Assembly: GCF_016865485.1 (NCBI RefSeq)
Contig: NZ_AP024452.1
Location: 5,044,501-5,108,500, forward strand
DNA length: 64,000 nucleotides
Direction: 5' to 3'
Source of the DNA: Luteitalea sp. TBR-22
GTDB taxonomy: Bacteria > Acidobacteriota > Vicinamibacteria > Vicinamibacterales > Vicinamibacteraceae
Made by a program: the position numbers and the translations under genes. This document shows, one piece after another, positions 17,140 to 26,427 of this stretch; position 1 is the first letter of the stretch, and each line of letters starts with the position of its first letter. Under the pieces are notes generated by a model. It did no database searches, was not told the origin of the DNA, and saw only the letters and a program-made list of their open reading frames with translations.

Positions 17140-19767
17140 TCATGGCCGCAGATCCGTGAAGGCCGCGGCCGACGAGGCTCCAGGGGTGGGACGCCTGATG
17201 CCGAGCTTCTGCATGCGACTGCGCAACGTGCTGGCGTTGATCCCCAGGGCCTCGGCCGCGCCACCCTGACCGGCAATCTGCCAGTGCTTCCTTTCCAGTG
17301 TCGCCAGGATGTAATCGCGTTCCAGTTGCTCCAGCGTGCGTGTGCCTGGATCGGCAACCGGGTCGGCCGGCAGCGGCAACGGCGGCCCGCCCACGTCCAC
17401 CAGGTCGAATTGCGCCCCCCTGGTCGCAATCAGCGCCCGCTCGACGACGTTCTCGAGTTCGCGGATGTTGCCCGGCCAGGGCTGCGACTGCAAGGCGCGC
17501 ATCGTCGCGCGCGAGACCTGCGGGGGCGGCACCGCGAGCTTCCGGCAGTGCTTCTGGATGAAATGGGTGACGAGCAGGGGGATGTCCTCCGGGCGCTGTC
17601 GCAGCGGAGGCACCGTGATCGGGAACACGTTGAGCCGGTACAGCAGGTCCTGCCGGAAGCGCCCCGCCCGCACGTCGTCGTCCAGCCTGCGGTTGGTCGC
17701 TGCGATGAGGCGAACGTCGGTCTTGCGCGTGACGTTGGAACCCACGCGTTCGAACTCGCCCATCTGAACGGCGCGCAACAACTTGCCCTGCAGTTCGATG
17801 GGCAGTTCTCCGACCTCGTCGAGGAACAGGGTGCCGCCATGGGCAATCTCGAAGCGCCCGAGGCGCGTCGCCTGTGCCCCGGTGAAGGCGCCCTTCTCGT
17901 GCCCGAACAGCTCGCTCTCCACAAGCGACGGCGGCAGGACCGCGCAGTCGAGCGTGATGAGCGGACGAGCTCGGCGGGAACTGAGGTCGTGGATCGCCTG
18001 CGCGAGCAGACTCTTGCCTACTCCCGTCTCGCCGAGCAGCAGAACGGAACTGCTCGTGGGGGCCACCTGTCGCACGCGGGCTGCCACCTGCCTCATGGCG
18101 TCGCTGGCGCCGAGGATGCCCTCGATGTCGTCGGGAGCCATGAGTTGCTCGCGCATGTAGCTGTTGTCGATCTCCAGGCGCTCGCGCAGGTCCTCGATCT
18201 CGCGGAGCGCCTGGCGCAGTTGGGTCTCGGCCCGTCGGCGGTCCTCCTCGGCCTGCTTGCGCGACGTCACGTCCCGGTTCGAGCCGCGTATGCCCAGGTC
18301 GGCGCCGTTTGCCCCGCTCACCGGTGCGCAAATGTGCTCCACCCAGCGGACCTCACCGTCCCGCCTGCGAATCCGGAACTCGATGGACCGGCGGTCGCCG
18401 GGTGTGGACGCGGCCCGGCAGTGTTGGCGCCAGGCCGCCCGGTCCTCTTCATGGATGATGTCGTCCATGAGGTGAGGCCGACCGATGAAGTCCGCCGCCG
18501 CGTAGCCCGTGACCACCTCGCAGGCAGGCGACACGTACCGCAGCGATCCATCCGGAAGTGCCCAATAGTCCCAATCCGCACCGAACTCGGCCACCGTCCG
18601 GTACCGGTGCTCTGCCTCCACCAGACGGGCCATCGTCCGTTGACGGTGACGACGCTGCATCACCAGGCCGCCGATCAGGAGCGCCTGCACCCCGAGGATT
18701 CCGAGCCCGCCGAGGGCCTGCCACCGATACGTGGTCCACAGCGTGGGTTGCCGGAAGCGAATGATGCTGTTGGCGGGCAGGCGCCGCTCGGCGATGTTCC
18801 ATCGGGCCAGTTGTCGGGCGTCGAAGGCCACCTCGGTCGAGGGTTCACTCTGCGGCCTGACGGCCGACGGCGCTTCCCCGTTCAGGATGCGGGCGGCCAA
18901 TGTGGCCGCGCGAGCGGCGACCACGTCGAGCCGGACGAGGTCGCCACCCACGATGCCGAAACCGAGGTGATGCGCCTGAAATCCGAACATGGGGGCGTTG
19001 GCCGACTGCGAGAGCGCTTCGAGCGCCTCGACCGTCGGCATCGACCGTCTGGAGGAGTCGCCCCGATACGTCGTGAACAGGATGAGGCTGTGGGGCGGCA
19101 GGGTCGCGAGGCGGGCGCGCTGGTCGTCGAGCGACTTGCCGTCGAGCCGCACGATCTCGAGCTTCGGCCACCCCGCATGGACGTGCTGCTCGGCGGCGTC
19201 GGCGTAGAGCCGGTCGACCGCCGTGCCTCCGGCGACGATGACGACCCGACGCGTCTCCGGCAGCAGATCGAGCGCGATCGGCACGGTCGCCGGAACCCCG
19301 GAGATCACCGCGCCGGTGACGTCGCTGGGCAGCTGGACCTGCGCGAGTTCGTCGGTCCGGAGCTCGGTGAACACGATAGGGACACCCGGAAACAGCGCGG
19401 CTCGGTGGCGAAGCAGGAAGTCGAGCGCCTCCTTCCGCTGCACGAACACGAGGTCGATGCGCGTGCCCGCGTACTTCCCGGCGAGCACGGTGGTGAGCGC
19501 CTCTTCCTGGGGGCCGGCGACGCTGCCGAGCAGGTCCAGGTGGGCGGACATGAAATCGACCGGTCGCGCCAGCTGTTGCGCGAGCGTGCGCTCGAAGCTG
19601 GCCTGCACTCCGGGGGTGGACGCGCCCCCGGAGAAGACCATCAGGACCACCGGCCGCCGACCTGGACTCTGGGCACCGCTTGCCACCGGCCACAGAAGGG
19701 CCAGCAGGGCGAAAGCGATGGCATGCCCGTATCGAAACGGGATCTCTCTGGAGAGCGCGCGAATCAC
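17140..19767 (-). CDS. membrane-bound sigma-54 activator with ABC_sub_bind sensor and PAS domain
   Basis: An 875-residue transcription activator (from the GTG at 19767). A signal/anchor segment (12-33) is followed by a periplasmic substrate-binding domain of the ABC_sub_bind type (about 38-305), a membrane helix (352-370), a PAS domain (about 388-505), a coiled coil, and an AAA+ domain. The AAA+ domain has Walker A GETGVGKS (579-586), the sigma-54 contact motif GAFTGA (626-631) and Walker B LFLDE (647-651). A Fis-type helix-turn-helix ends the protein. An AGGA lies 9 nt before the GTG; the frame stays open upstream, so the start is uncertain. It is divergent from the PEP-CTERM gene, which has a matching sigma-54 promoter. 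A one-piece sensor plus activator is unusual. Confidence 0.85.
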   Translation of the reverse strand: MIRALSREIPFRYGHAIAFALLALLWPVASGAQSPGRRPVVLMVFSGGASTPGVQASFERTLAQQLARPVDFMSAHLDLLGSVAGPQEEALTTVLAGKYAGTRIDLVFVQRKEALDFLLRHRAALFPGVPIVFTELRTDELAQVQLPSDVTGAVISGVPATVPIALDLLPETRRVVIVAGGTAVDRLYADAAEQHVHAGWPKLEIVRLDGKSLDDQRARLATLPPHSLILFTTYRGDSSRRSMPTVEALEALSQSANAPMFGFQAHHLGFGIVGGDLVRLDVVAARAATLAARILNGEAPSAVRPQSEPSTEVAFDARQLARWNIAERRLPANSIIRFRQPTLWTTYRWQALGGLGILGVQALLIGGLVMQRRHRQRTMARLVEAEHRYRTVAEFGADWDYWALPDGSLRYVSPACEVVTGYAAADFIGRPHLMDDIIHEEDRAAWRQHCRAASTPGDRRSIEFRIRRRDGEVRWVEHICAPVSGANGADLGIRGSNRDVTSRKQAEEDRRRAETQLRQALREIEDLRERLEIDNSYMREQLMAPDDIEGILGASDAMRQVAARVRQVAPTSSSVLLLGETGVGKSLLAQAIHDLSSRRARPLITLDCAVLPPSLVESELFGHEKGAFTGAQATRLGRFEIAHGGTLFLDEVGELPIELQGKLLRAVQMGEFERVGSNVTRKTDVRLIAATNRRLDDDVRAGRFRQDLLYRLNVFPITVPPLRQRPEDIPLLVTHFIQKHCRKLAVPPPQVSRATMRALQSQPWPGNIRELENVVERALIATRGAQFDLVDVGGPPLPLPADPVADPGTRTLEQLERDYILATLERKHWQIAGQGGAAEALGINASTLRSRMQKLGIRRPTPGASSAAAFTDLRP

Positions 19768-19979
19768 AGCGGGTATTCCTGAGCTTGGGTAGCAGGGTAC
19801 CACTACCCGAACGGCCCCGTCTGGCTCCTGCCCTTGACGCGACATTTCGCGTCCGCCGCGACCAATCGCGTCTCGCCCTGAGTCACTTGAGAGGCGACGG
19901 CCCTCTCGGTTCCCCACAAGACATTGAGGGCGAAGACCTTGAGACGAACCGGCGCGGGAAGGCCGCCCTCGAACCCGCC

Positions 19980-19996
19980 CAGGCCTAGCCCTTGCT
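19980..19996 (+). promoter_or_regulatory. sigma-54 (-24/-12) promoter of the PEP-CTERM gene
   Basis: The site reads CAGGCCTAGCCCTTGCT. It has the invariant GG (19982-19983) and GC (19994-19995) at the required 10-nt spacing and a perfect TTGCT -12 box. The -24 half is weaker than consensus. Transcription would start near 20007, giving a leader of about 34 nt with the ribosome binding site GGGGAAGAGG at 20026-20035. A 6-bp inverted repeat, GTGGCC/GGCCAC (20001-20021), lies over the start region. Confidence 0.7.
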
Positions 19997-20040
19997 CACT
20001 GTGGCCGTGGCACTTGGCCACCAAAGGGGAAGAGGTATTC

Positions 20041-20742
20041 ATGAGGAAGTTCGCGATGGGTTCGTCGAAGTTGGTCACGTCGGTACTGGCTGGAGCGGTG
20101 TTCCTCTGCTCGGCCGCGAGCGCGCAGGCCGCGTCGTACACGATCTTCAACAGCCAGGCGCCGTGGCTGGCGAGTGTGCAAGCGATGGGGCCAACCACGT
20201 TCGGCACCGGCACCTTCGTCGGCGTGGGCTGCGCTCCCGGTGTCGCCTGCCCGGGCGTGACCGTCAACGGCCTGGCTGGAGTCGGCTTGACGCAGAACGG
20301 ACCGGGCTCGGCCTCCTTCGACGGCGGTCTGCTCAACAACCTCGGCCCCGGCGGGTACCTGGAGTGGACCTTCGCGACCGGCCAGAACGGCTGGGGCGGT
20401 ACATTCCGGATGGCGCCGAACAACGGGCTGGCCATTCAGGTCCTCGACCTGCCTGAAGGCAGCGAGAGCCTGGGCTGGGTCGACGCCACGACCGTCCTCG
20501 CGGGGCAGTCGCTGGATGGCTTCCTGGGCCTGACGAGCACGGAGCGCTTTGGTGGCGTGCGCGTGTCCGCGCTGGCGCCGGTTCCGGGCGCGGCGCAACC
20601 GGCGACTGCGGTCGCCTCGAGCTATCGGATGACCGACGTCAGCATCGCCAGGGCCGGCAGCACCGCCGTGCCGGAGCCGACGTCGGTGACGCTGCTGGCG
20701 CTGAGCCTCGTCGGCCTCGTCGTGAGGCGGGCGCGCGCCTGA
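20041..20742 (+). CDS. PEP-CTERM sorting-domain protein
   Basis: A 233-residue exported protein. A signal peptide (about 1-31) precedes a Gly/Thr-rich body of unknown function. The C-terminus is a PEP-CTERM tail: VPEPTS, a hydrophobic helix (LLALSLVGLVV) and a basic end RRARA. The tail directs processing by an exosortase, which is not in this window. Such proteins are usually tied to extracellular polysaccharide, and a sigma-54 promoter is typical of the family. Control by the divergent activator is inferred from position and promoter type. Confidence 0.9.
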   Translation: MRKFAMGSSKLVTSVLAGAVFLCSAASAQAASYTIFNSQAPWLASVQAMGPTTFGTGTFVGVGCAPGVACPGVTVNGLAGVGLTQNGPGSASFDGGLLNNLGPGGYLEWTFATGQNGWGGTFRMAPNNGLAIQVLDLPEGSESLGWVDATTVLAGQSLDGFLGLTSTERFGGVRVSALAPVPGAAQPATAVASSYRMTDVSIARAGSTAVPEPTSVTLLALSLVGLVVRRARA

Positions 20743-20765
20743 GCGGCGTTCGCGCTGATGAAGTG

Positions 20766-20808
20766 GCGGCGGGTCGTCCTTCGGGGATGTGGAGGACCGA
20801 CCCGCCGC
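20766..20808 (+). terminator. hairpin after the PEP-CTERM gene
   Basis: Perfect 11-bp arms, GCGGCGGGTCG and CGACCCGCCGC (20766-20776 and 20798-20808), are extended inward by TCCT/AGGA across a one-base bulge. It begins 23 bp after the stop codon. There is no U tract, so termination by this hairpin alone is uncertain. Confidence 0.55.
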
Positions 20809-20975
20809 TCTACTCGGCGACCCGCGTGACGAGCCAATGGACGCGAAGGATGACGCCGACGCTTCCCGTCGTGTCGACTGCCCCCTCTCCTGCCGACATC
20901 GGTCGGAGACAGTTCGCCAAGTCGAATCAGGGCAGTCACTTGAACGACTCGGCTTGCGCGGCCTGTTCGGACTGA

Positions 20976-21254
20976 ATTCGTTCCTGCCGGCAAACACACC
21001 ATTGCTTTCCACTCCACGACAAGTCCTTCTTCCTCCCGCGGGGCCTGCCCATGGGCCGGCACGTGCGCAACCGCATGAGCGGCCAAACGCTGAGCGCCGA
21101 TGGCTCGCTGGTGGTCTATCTGCAGCCAGGCAGCCCGGGCTCAGGCAAGGAAGACAACTGGCTGCCGACACCGCGCGATGCCTGCTTCGTCGTCATGCGG
21201 GTCTTCGGGCCCGAAGGCGGCATCCTCACAGGCAAGTGGCAGCAGCCATGGTCA
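20976..21254 (+). pseudogene. C-terminal relic of a DUF1254/DUF1214 protein
   Basis: The translated stretch contains SADGSLVVYLQPGSPG, then GKEDNWLPTP, then RVFGPEGGILTGKWQQP, the closing pattern of DUF1214 proteins (NADGS..Y..P, NW.P, R.YGP, W). Only about 70 of the usual several hundred residues remain, no start or signal is visible, and the frame then runs on into unrelated sequence. I read it as a decayed gene end left between the PEP-CTERM gene and the small protein at 21377. Confidence 0.5.
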
Positions 21255-21376
21255 GGATGTCGCGGTGCCCCGTTGGTATCGAAGCGTTCCAGGAGGAGGC
21301 CGGCCTCATCCCTCCTGCCCCATCCGCGACGCCGAAGAAGTAGGCCTCGCTCAACTCACGCGGAAGGTGGAGTGCG

Positions 21377-21805
21377 ATGACACACGGAAGACGAACGCTG
21401 GCCGGGCTGACGGCCATCACGCTGGCGCTGGCGGCAGGTGACCTCCACGCACAGCGCTGGAAGGACAGGGCGGCGAGGAAGGTGATGAGCGAGATGGCCG
21501 AGAAGGCCATGCAGGAGGCGATCGAGGAGGGCATCGAGGAGGCCGTCGAGGAGGTCGCCGAGGACGCGGTCGGCCGCGCCACGACACGGGCACTGAAGGG
21601 GACGTTCGACCCCGACTGGCTCGGCGATCGCCCCGACTACTCGCGGGTGGGGGTGATCACCGGCGCCGCGATCGGCGCAGCCGCCGGCGGCGGGCTCGAC
21701 GACGCGATCGACGGTGCAGGCATCGGCGCCACCTTGGGCGCGGCGGCCAACGTGGCCGATCGCGCCCACCAGATCAACAAGGCCGTGAAGGTCATCAAGC
21801 GCTAG
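21377..21805 (+). CDS. small exported protein with glycine-zipper-like region
   Basis: A 142-residue protein with a signal peptide (about 1-25, ending DLHAQ). A strongly acidic amphipathic helix (about 37-66, EEGIEEAVEEVAEDAV) is followed by a Gly/Ala-rich segment ITGAAIGAAAGGGLDDA resembling a glycine zipper. No family was recognised. It is 11 bp upstream of the next gene and probably cotranscribed with it. Confidence 0.55.
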   Translation: MTHGRRTLAGLTAITLALAAGDLHAQRWKDRAARKVMSEMAEKAMQEAIEEGIEEAVEEVAEDAVGRATTRALKGTFDPDWLGDRPDYSRVGVITGAAIGAAAGGGLDDAIDGAGIGATLGAAANVADRAHQINKAVKVIKR

Positions 21806-21816
21806 CGGAGAGTCCC

Positions 21817-22194
21817 ATGAAACCCAGTGTCACCGCGGTGCTGTTCGCCCTGGCCATCGCAACCCCGGCTGGATTCACCGACGGGTCGACAGGGCAGCAG
21901 GCGCGGCCAACGCCCGCGGCACGCGAGTGGAAGGCCGCCGACGTCCTTCCGCTCAGTTGCGTGCAGGCGTGGGTGGTAGCCGGCAGGAGCGAGAAGGTGT
22001 TCGTCGAACTCCTGTTGGTGCTCGGAAGCGTGTCACTCGAGAACCGCCGCCTCACGCTTCCGGACCTCCACGAGGTCGGCGACGAGGCGGGGCGCGGGAT
22101 CGCCGCCGACTGTGCCGCCGATCCCGACGCGCTGCTCTTCTCCGTCGTCGACCGTCAGGTGCGGCGGCTGGGGAAGCCTTCGCCGTCGAAGTAG
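21817..22194 (+). CDS. small exported protein, HdeA-like pattern
   Basis: A 125-residue exported protein with a signal peptide (about 1-27). The mature part has one Cys early (LSCVQAW) and one late (AADCAADP) with helical sequence between, including SLENRRLTLPD. This two-Cys, all-helical layout resembles HdeA-type periplasmic acid-stress chaperones, but similarity is weak and function is unproven. Close spacing to the glycine-zipper gene suggests a shared transcript. Confidence 0.5.
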   Translation: MKPSVTAVLFALAIATPAGFTDGSTGQQARPTPAAREWKAADVLPLSCVQAWVVAGRSEKVFVELLLVLGSVSLENRRLTLPDLHEVGDEAGRGIAADCAADPDALLFSVVDRQVRRLGKPSPSK

Positions 22195-22347
22195 CACGAC
22201 AGGCGCGGTTCCATGGTGCCGGAGCACATGCGCGAGAGGTGCTCCCGGACGTGCAGCGGTCGCCGTGAACTGACGTCCGGGACCGTCGGCCAGCTCCCCT
22301 CCAGGCGACGGTCCTGGCAATCCGATGGAGGGCAGGGAGTTGAAGAC

Positions 22348-22929
22348 GTGTATCGACTGATCGAAGGAACGACCCGGGTGTTCGGCGCCGCGATTCTCGT
22401 CCTGGGAGTCGCGGCCGGGGCCGCCGCGCAGCCCAGCCAGACCACGCAGAAGGTGGTGACCGGCCCGGCGAAGGTCACCAAGCAGATGTTGAAGGGCGAG
22501 GTGGTCGCCATCAAGGGCAACCAGATGGTGGCCAGCATGATCCCGGGGGGCGCGTATCGGCTCTTCAGCATCAAGCCTGGCAAGACGGCCACGGTCGACG
22601 GGGTCGTCATGCCCCTCGTCAGCGTCAAGCCCGGGACGGTGCTGACCGCCGACGTGTACACGGCGGAGGTGCCCATGGTCCAGCGGACGGTGACGACGCT
22701 CAAGGGGACGGTGTGGCATGCCTCTCCCACGACGGTCATCCTCACGCTGGAGAACGGACACAACAAGCAGTACGAGGTGCCCAACGGCCTCAAGTTCAAC
22801 GTCGACGGGCAGATGAAGCAGGCGATGGAGCTCAGGCCCGGCATGATCGTCACCGCCACCAAGATCGTGGAGGTCCCCGAGACGGTCTTCACCCAGGACT
22901 CGGTCGTCACCGGCACCACGAAGAAGTAG
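22348..22929 (+). CDS. exported protein of unknown function
   Basis: A 193-residue protein from the GTG at 22348, which directly precedes the signal sequence (RVFGAAILVLGVAAGAAAQ); AGGGAG lies about 9 nt upstream. The mature part consists of three similar beta-rich segments with alternating V/T strands (KGEVVAIKGNQMV, LKGTVWHASPTTV), probably an OB- or SH3-like fold. No motif or family was recognised. It precedes the phospholipase D gene by 35 bp, in the same direction. Confidence 0.5.
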   Translation: MYRLIEGTTRVFGAAILVLGVAAGAAAQPSQTTQKVVTGPAKVTKQMLKGEVVAIKGNQMVASMIPGGAYRLFSIKPGKTATVDGVVMPLVSVKPGTVLTADVYTAEVPMVQRTVTTLKGTVWHASPTTVILTLENGHNKQYEVPNGLKFNVDGQMKQAMELRPGMIVTATKIVEVPETVFTQDSVVTGTTKK

Positions 22930-22964
22930 GGCACGCGGGGCGAGCCGAGAACGGAAGACCGACC

Positions 22965-24587
22965 ATGTCACGACCTGCACCACCAGGATCGACTCGCCCT
23001 GCCGCCGCCCTCCGGGCGATGCGCGCGCTCGCGCTGCTCGCCCTGTCCGCGTCGGTCACCGCCTGCGCGTCGCTGCCGACGGTGCGCACCATCGAGCCGT
23101 CGTTCGTCATCGAGGACACGGAAGACACGGCGGTGGCGCGCAGCGCCGCGCGATCGCTCGGGGCATTGGCCGGTCCCTCGGGCATCCACCTGCTGCCCCG
23201 CGGACCGGGCGCCTTCCTCGCGCGCCTGGTGCTCGCCGAGGCCGCGCAGCGCAGCATCGACGCGCAGTACTACATCTGGGAGGACGACACGGTCGGCAAG
23301 GCCCTGATGGGCGCGCTCGTGAGGGCCGCCGACCGGGGCGTGCGCGTCCGCCTGCTGATCGACGACATCGGCTCGCTGCCCGACGACCAGACGCTGCTGG
23401 TCATCGACGCACACCCGAACATCGACGTCCGCCTGTTCAATCCCGCCTCGACGCGCTCGGCACGCGGGATGTGGATGGTGACCGACTTCGCCCGCGTCAA
23501 CCGCCGCATGCACAACAAGTCCTTCACGGTGGACAACCGGATGACCATCGTCGGCGGACGCAACATCGGCGACGCGTACTTCGAGGCGGCCTCCTCGCTC
23601 AACTACGGCGACATGGACGCCATCGCGATCGGCGCCGCCGTGCCCGAGGTCTCGTCGCGGTTCGATCGTTACTGGAACAGCCCGGTCGTCTACGGCATCG
23701 GCGAACTGCACCGCCACCGGGCCGGCCCCGCCGACGCGGCGCGCCTGCGCGCATCGCTGGACGCATTCCTCGCGGCGCATCGCGACAACGCCTACGCGCA
23801 GGACGTGCGCGACAGCCCGCTCGCGCAGGAACTCCGGCAGGGCGCGGTGAGCTTCACGTCCGCCGACATCCGCGTGATGGCCGACGACATCGCCAAGGTG
23901 GAGCGCCCGGGAGAGGCGCCCGAGGCCAACCTCCTGCCGCAACTGCTCCCGGAAATCACACGGGCGCGCGAGGCACTGGTGCTCGTCTCACCGTACTTCG
24001 TGCCCGGCAAGGGCGGCGTGCGCACACTCGCCGAACTGCGAGCGCGCGGCGTGGCGGTAAAGGTCCTCACCAACGGCATCGCCTCGACCGACGAGTTGCC
24101 GGTGTTCGCGAAGTACCGGAAGTACCGCCGCGCCCTGCTGGAGGCCGGCGTCGAGCTCTATGAGGTGAACCCCCAGGGCCCGCACGACCCCGGAGCCGTC
24201 CTGCAGACGACCGGCCGGCCGGCGGCGCCTGGCGGGCGCCCGCCATCGGTGGCGCTGCACGGCAAGCTCCTCGTGTTCGACTGCCGCGAGTTCTTCGTCG
24301 GGTCCATGAACCTCGACCCGCGCTCGGCAAGCATCAACACGGAGGTCGGGTTCGTCGTGGATGCGCCACCGGTGGCGACCACGTTGTGCTCGGGTCTCGA
24401 CGAGTCGCTCACGCGGGGCGCCTATCGCCTGGTGCTCGAGGACGGCGACACCGGCTCGTCGCGCCTCGAGTGGATCGGACTCGACGAAGGAAAGGAACAC
24501 CGGTTGACGCGAGAACCCCACAGTTCGCGCTGGCTCCGCGTCAAGGCGTGGTTCTTCGGGTTGCTGCCGATCGAGAGGCAATTGTGA
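22965..24587 (+). CDS. phospholipase D/cardiolipin-synthase-like lipoprotein
   Basis: A 540-residue lipoprotein: the signal peptide ends in the lipobox SVTAC (Cys34). Two complete HKD motifs are present, MHNKSFTVDNRM near residue 183 and LHGKLLVFDC near 430, each followed by a G-G/S-x-N box, so both halves of the PLD active site look intact. Family members make or remodel cardiolipin or hydrolyse phosphodiesters. A lipid anchor puts it at a periplasmic membrane face. Its stop overlaps the AsmA-like gene's GTG by 4 bp, implying a joint envelope-lipid role. Confidence 0.85.
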   Translation: MSRPAPPGSTRPAAALRAMRALALLALSASVTACASLPTVRTIEPSFVIEDTEDTAVARSAARSLGALAGPSGIHLLPRGPGAFLARLVLAEAAQRSIDAQYYIWEDDTVGKALMGALVRAADRGVRVRLLIDDIGSLPDDQTLLVIDAHPNIDVRLFNPASTRSARGMWMVTDFARVNRRMHNKSFTVDNRMTIVGGRNIGDAYFEAASSLNYGDMDAIAIGAAVPEVSSRFDRYWNSPVVYGIGELHRHRAGPADAARLRASLDAFLAAHRDNAYAQDVRDSPLAQELRQGAVSFTSADIRVMADDIAKVERPGEAPEANLLPQLLPEITRAREALVLVSPYFVPGKGGVRTLAELRARGVAVKVLTNGIASTDELPVFAKYRKYRRALLEAGVELYEVNPQGPHDPGAVLQTTGRPAAPGGRPPSVALHGKLLVFDCREFFVGSMNLDPRSASINTEVGFVVDAPPVATTLCSGLDESLTRGAYRLVLEDGDTGSSRLEWIGLDEGKEHRLTREPHSSRWLRVKAWFFGLLPIERQL

Positions 24588-26122
24588 GCGGGGCCGCAGG
24601 GACGTCACCGACCGGGCTGCGCCCGACTCGCCGCCTCGTGATCGTTGCGGCGCTCGTCCTCATGGCGCTGGCCCTTCCGGGCTGGTTGGTCAGGCACCTC
24701 ATCGACCCGGAGACCGTCCGCGCCGCCATCGAGCAGCAGGCGTCGGCAGCCCTCGGCCAGCCAGTGAGGGTGGGCGCCGTGGCCTGGGCACTGTCAGCGC
24801 GCCCTCGGGTCGTGCTGACCGACGTGCAGATCGGCGCGCCCGCGGCAGTGACGCTGCATCGGGTGGAGGTGACGACCGGGCTGCGAGCGCTGCTGTCCAG
24901 GCGTGTCGAGGGTGGAGGACTCGAGATCTCCGGCAGTCGGATCGTGCTCCCGTTGCCTTTCACGCTCGGCGCCGACACGACGAAGGCGCCCCCAGCCAGT
25001 GGCGACGCCGGAGGCCTGACGATCGCGTCCATCGATCGGATCTCGCTCCGAGACGTCGTCCTCTCCGTCGGCAGCGCGCAGGTGGCGCTGGATCTCGAGT
25101 CGTCACTCTCGGGCGAGCGACTGACCGTGTCGCGCCTGCGCCTGCGATCGGCTCGAACGACCCTCGAGGGGACAGGCAACGTGACGGGCCTCTCGGCACC
25201 GACGGGCCAATTCACCGTGACGGCCGATCCGCTCGACCTCGACGAACTGCTCGCGATCGCGTCTGGCCTCACCGGATCGGCGCCCAGCACGAACGACGCG
25301 CCCCAACGCACGCCGGCTGCGATCGACCTGCGCACGACCGTCACCGCCCCGAAAGGACGCCTGCTGGGCATCGACTTCACCCGGCTCCAGGCGACGCTGC
25401 AGGTCACGCCGCGCGGCGTCTCCCTGGAACCGCTCGGGATGAGCCTGCTCGGGGGCACGCTGACTGGGCGTGCCGTCGTCGACACCACGCGTGCAACGGC
25501 GGCCATGACGCTGTCGATGCGCGTCGAGGCCGTTGACGCGGCGAAGGCCGCCAGTCTCGCGGGATCGCCAGGACTGATCACCGGCCGGCTCGGGGCGCAG
25601 GTGGAGGCCACCGCGGAGGCCGGCGCCCCGGACGTCGTCTTCGGCACGGCGCGCGGACGGGCGACGCTCACGATCGACAACGGCACGCTGCCGTACCTCG
25701 ATCTGATCGGCCCCGTAATCGTGGCGTTCGGTACCTCGACGGCCCACACGGCGTGGGATCGCAGCAATGCATTCAAGACGCTGGGTGGGACATTCGCGTT
25801 TGCCGACGGGGTACTTCACTCCGAGGAGCTCTCGCTGACGTCCCGCGACCTCGACGTCGCGGCTCGCGAATTCCGCCTCACGCAGGCCGCGATCAACATG
25901 AAGGCGGACCTCGTCCTTTCGGAGAGCCTCTCGGCCCAGGCCGGCAGCGACCTTCGCAAGTTCGCCCGTGAGGGGTCGCGCATCGTCCTGCCAGCCAAGA
26001 TCACCGGGCCGATCAGGTCACCGAAGGTCTCCATCGACCTGGGCGCAGCTGCCGGTCGCGCGGTCAGCAACGCGGCACGCGATGAAGTGAAGAAGGGACT
26101 GGGACGCCTGTTCCGACGCTGA
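24584..26122 (+). CDS. AsmA-family protein
   Basis: A 512-residue protein starting at a GTG inside the preceding stop (GTGA overlap). A single membrane helix (about 18-38) precedes DPETVRAAIEQQASAALGQPVRVG, split here as the typical AsmA opening, and a long beta-rich periplasmic region ends in ITGPIRSPKVSIDLG, the usual AsmA_2 close. AsmA-like proteins are elongated periplasmic lipid-transfer or membrane-assembly factors. Coupling to a phospholipase D suggests phospholipid handling, which is inference. Confidence 0.75.
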   Translation: MSGAAGTSPTGLRPTRRLVIVAALVLMALALPGWLVRHLIDPETVRAAIEQQASAALGQPVRVGAVAWALSARPRVVLTDVQIGAPAAVTLHRVEVTTGLRALLSRRVEGGGLEISGSRIVLPLPFTLGADTTKAPPASGDAGGLTIASIDRISLRDVVLSVGSAQVALDLESSLSGERLTVSRLRLRSARTTLEGTGNVTGLSAPTGQFTVTADPLDLDELLAIASGLTGSAPSTNDAPQRTPAAIDLRTTVTAPKGRLLGIDFTRLQATLQVTPRGVSLEPLGMSLLGGTLTGRAVVDTTRATAAMTLSMRVEAVDAAKAASLAGSPGLITGRLGAQVEATAEAGAPDVVFGTARGRATLTIDNGTLPYLDLIGPVIVAFGTSTAHTAWDRSNAFKTLGGTFAFADGVLHSEELSLTSRDLDVAAREFRLTQAAINMKADLVLSESLSAQAGSDLRKFAREGSRIVLPAKITGPIRSPKVSIDLGAAAGRAVSNAARDEVKKGLGRLFRR

Positions 26123-26181
26123 CCCGGTTCCCACGGCGACCGGGCAACAACCCACGCACCATCCTCGAAGGAGACACGCAC

Positions 26182-26427
26182 ATGGGCCTGCTCATCACCC
26201 TCGTCATCGGCGCCATCGTCGGCTGGCTCGGCAGCATCGTCATGAAGACGAACGCGCAGATGGGCCTCATCGCCAACATCGTGGTGGGCATCGTTGGGGC
26301 AGCGATCGGCAACTGGCTGGCGGCGCAGCTCGGGCTGGTCACGGCCGGCGTCGGCGGCTGGGTGGTCGCGGTGGTCGGGGCGATGATCTTCATCGGCCTC
26401 CTGAAGGTGCTGGGCGTGTTCAGCTAG
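26182..26427 (+). CDS. GlsB/YeaQ/YmgE family small membrane protein
   Basis: An 81-residue hydrophobic protein with three membrane segments and Gly-rich faces (VGIVGAAIGNWLAAQLG). The opening IGAIVGWLGSIVMK and length match the family formerly called transglycosylase-associated, linked to stress response but with no proven activity. AAGGAGA lies 8-9 nt before the ATG. Confidence 0.85.
   Translation: MGLLITLVIGAIVGWLGSIVMKTNAQMGLIANIVVGIVGAAIGNWLAAQLGLVTAGVGGWVVAVVGAMIFIGLLKVLGVFS

Noticed and set aside
16177-19782. 1,201-codon plus-strand open frame
   Set aside because: It is antisense to the sigma-54 activator and mlaE, with no motif or signal; long antisense frames are expected at this GC content.
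20008-20020. TGGCAC in the PEP-CTERM leader as the -24 box
   Set aside because: No GC with TTGC-type box follows at the required 10-nt spacing; the site at 19980-19996 fits.
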